The notes below the pieces were generated by a model that ran no database searches, had not been told where the DNA came from, and saw only the letters and a program-made list of their open reading frames with translations. Shown one piece after another: positions 5,764-6,242 of a DNA stretch of 6,242 nucleotides (its first letter is position 1; every line of letters begins with the position of its first letter). The position numbers and the translations under genes are program-made. Source of the DNA: Bacillota bacterium (GTDB lineage Bacteria; Bacillota; Clostridia; DSM-8532); NCBI GenBank assembly GCA_023446675.1, contig JAEXPO010000620.1, positions 1 through 6,242 of the forward strand, read 5' to 3'.

Positions 5764-6242
5764 GTGTCTGTTGTAAAGGATGTCGCCCGTAAAGCGGGCG
5801 TATCGCCAAGCACTGTCTCGCTTGTTCTCAATAACAAGCCCGGTATCAGCAGTTCCACTCGTCAGCGCGTCTTCCAGGCCATGGCCGAGCTGGGATATCA
5901 GGATTACACGCCAAATCGCGGCACTAAGAATATGCAGCGTTCCATTCAGTTCATACTCTATAAAAAGCATGGCCACGTTGTTGCCGACACACCGTTTTTC
6001 TCAAGTGTACTCGAAGGCGTGGAGGCCCAGGTGAAAAAGCATGGCTTCAGCCTGCTTATTACCTATATAAATGCCTCACATGGCGTTCGTGAGCCGCTTC
6101 AGCAAATTATGGACAGCGCATGCTCCGGTATTATTCTGCTGGCTACCGAAATGACTCACAATGATCTCCTTCCCTTCACCCGCACAGGCATCCCCCTGGT
6201 GGTTTTGGACAGCTACTTTGAAGAGATTACAGTGGACAGTGT
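5764..6242 (+). CDS. LacI/GalR-family transcriptional regulator, N-terminal 159 codons (runs off right edge)
   Basis: The gene starts at a GTG preceded by a strong AGGGAGG-type site at 5751-5757. An ATG overlapping at 5762 is out of frame and stops after four codons. The N-terminus is a clear LacI-family helix-turn-helix: SVVKDVARKAGVSPSTVSLV (residues 2-21), then LNNKPGIS and the third helix ending in ELGY (42-45). The hinge region YTPNRGTKNM (48-57) departs from the usual PNxxARxL pattern. From about residue 60 the sugar-binding, periplasmic-binding-protein-like core begins, with TPFFSSVLEGVEAQVKKHGF at 76-95 and SGIILLATE at 121-129. The frame is open to the window edge, and roughly half of a typical 330-350-residue protein is present. 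Its divergent position beside the kinase operon, with palindromes between, suggests it represses that operon and binds its sugar or a phosphorylated product. The effector is unknown. Confidence 0.92.
   Translation, partial: MSVVKDVARKAGVSPSTVSLVLNNKPGISSSTRQRVFQAMAELGYQDYTPNRGTKNMQRSIQFILYKKHGHVVADTPFFSSVLEGVEAQVKKHGFSLLITYINASHGVREPLQQIMDSACSGIILLATEMTHNDLLPFTRTGIPLVVLDSYFEEITVDS

Noticed and set aside
5784..5800. Perfect GC-rich hairpin CGCCCG-TAAAG-CGGGCG near the start of the regulator gene
   Set aside because: It falls on conserved helix-turn-helix codons (Ala-Arg-Lys-Ala-Gly), so codon choice for conserved residues explains it. It has no U-run and cannot be a terminator.

Overview
The window reads as part of a sugar-utilisation locus from a low-oxygen Firmicute, most likely a gut-type Clostridia (Lachnospiraceae or Oscillospiraceae grade). 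This is inferred from strong AGGAG-type ribosome binding sites, very AT-rich spacers around moderately GC-rich genes, a cysteine-rich cytoplasmic enzyme and the protein families present. Nothing in the window fixes the species.

Layout. Three genes on the minus strand follow one another in one direction: an FGGY-family sugar/polyol kinase (5515 to 4025), an L-fucose/L-arabinose isomerase-family protein (3959 to 2550) and a large cytoplasmic GH106-like glycoside hydrolase (2445 running off the left edge, 815 codons seen, 3' end missing). A LacI-family regulator diverges from them on the plus strand (5764 to the right edge, 159 codons seen). The 248-base spacer 5516-5763 between the kinase and the regulator is AT-rich. 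It holds a good sigma-A-type promoter for the minus-strand genes (TTGACC, 17 bases, TAAAAT) and two related odd-centred palindromes built on TTTTACTAAA. One palindrome covers the -10 element and predicted start of that promoter. They are the best candidates for the regulator's operators. No RNA gene, insertion sequence, CRISPR array or integrase was seen.

How the genes may work together (inference). A glycoside brought into the cell would be cut by the hydrolase, the freed aldose (perhaps a 6-deoxy-hexose such as rhamnose or fucose, or a pentose) isomerised to a ketose, and the ketose phosphorylated by the kinase. The divergent repressor would release the operon when the sugar or a derivative is present. 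No transporter and no aldolase lie inside the window, so the route is incomplete here. The kinase resembles glycerol kinase overall but has lost two glycerol-pocket residues, which argues against a plain glycerol kinase. The exact sugar cannot be read from the sequence.
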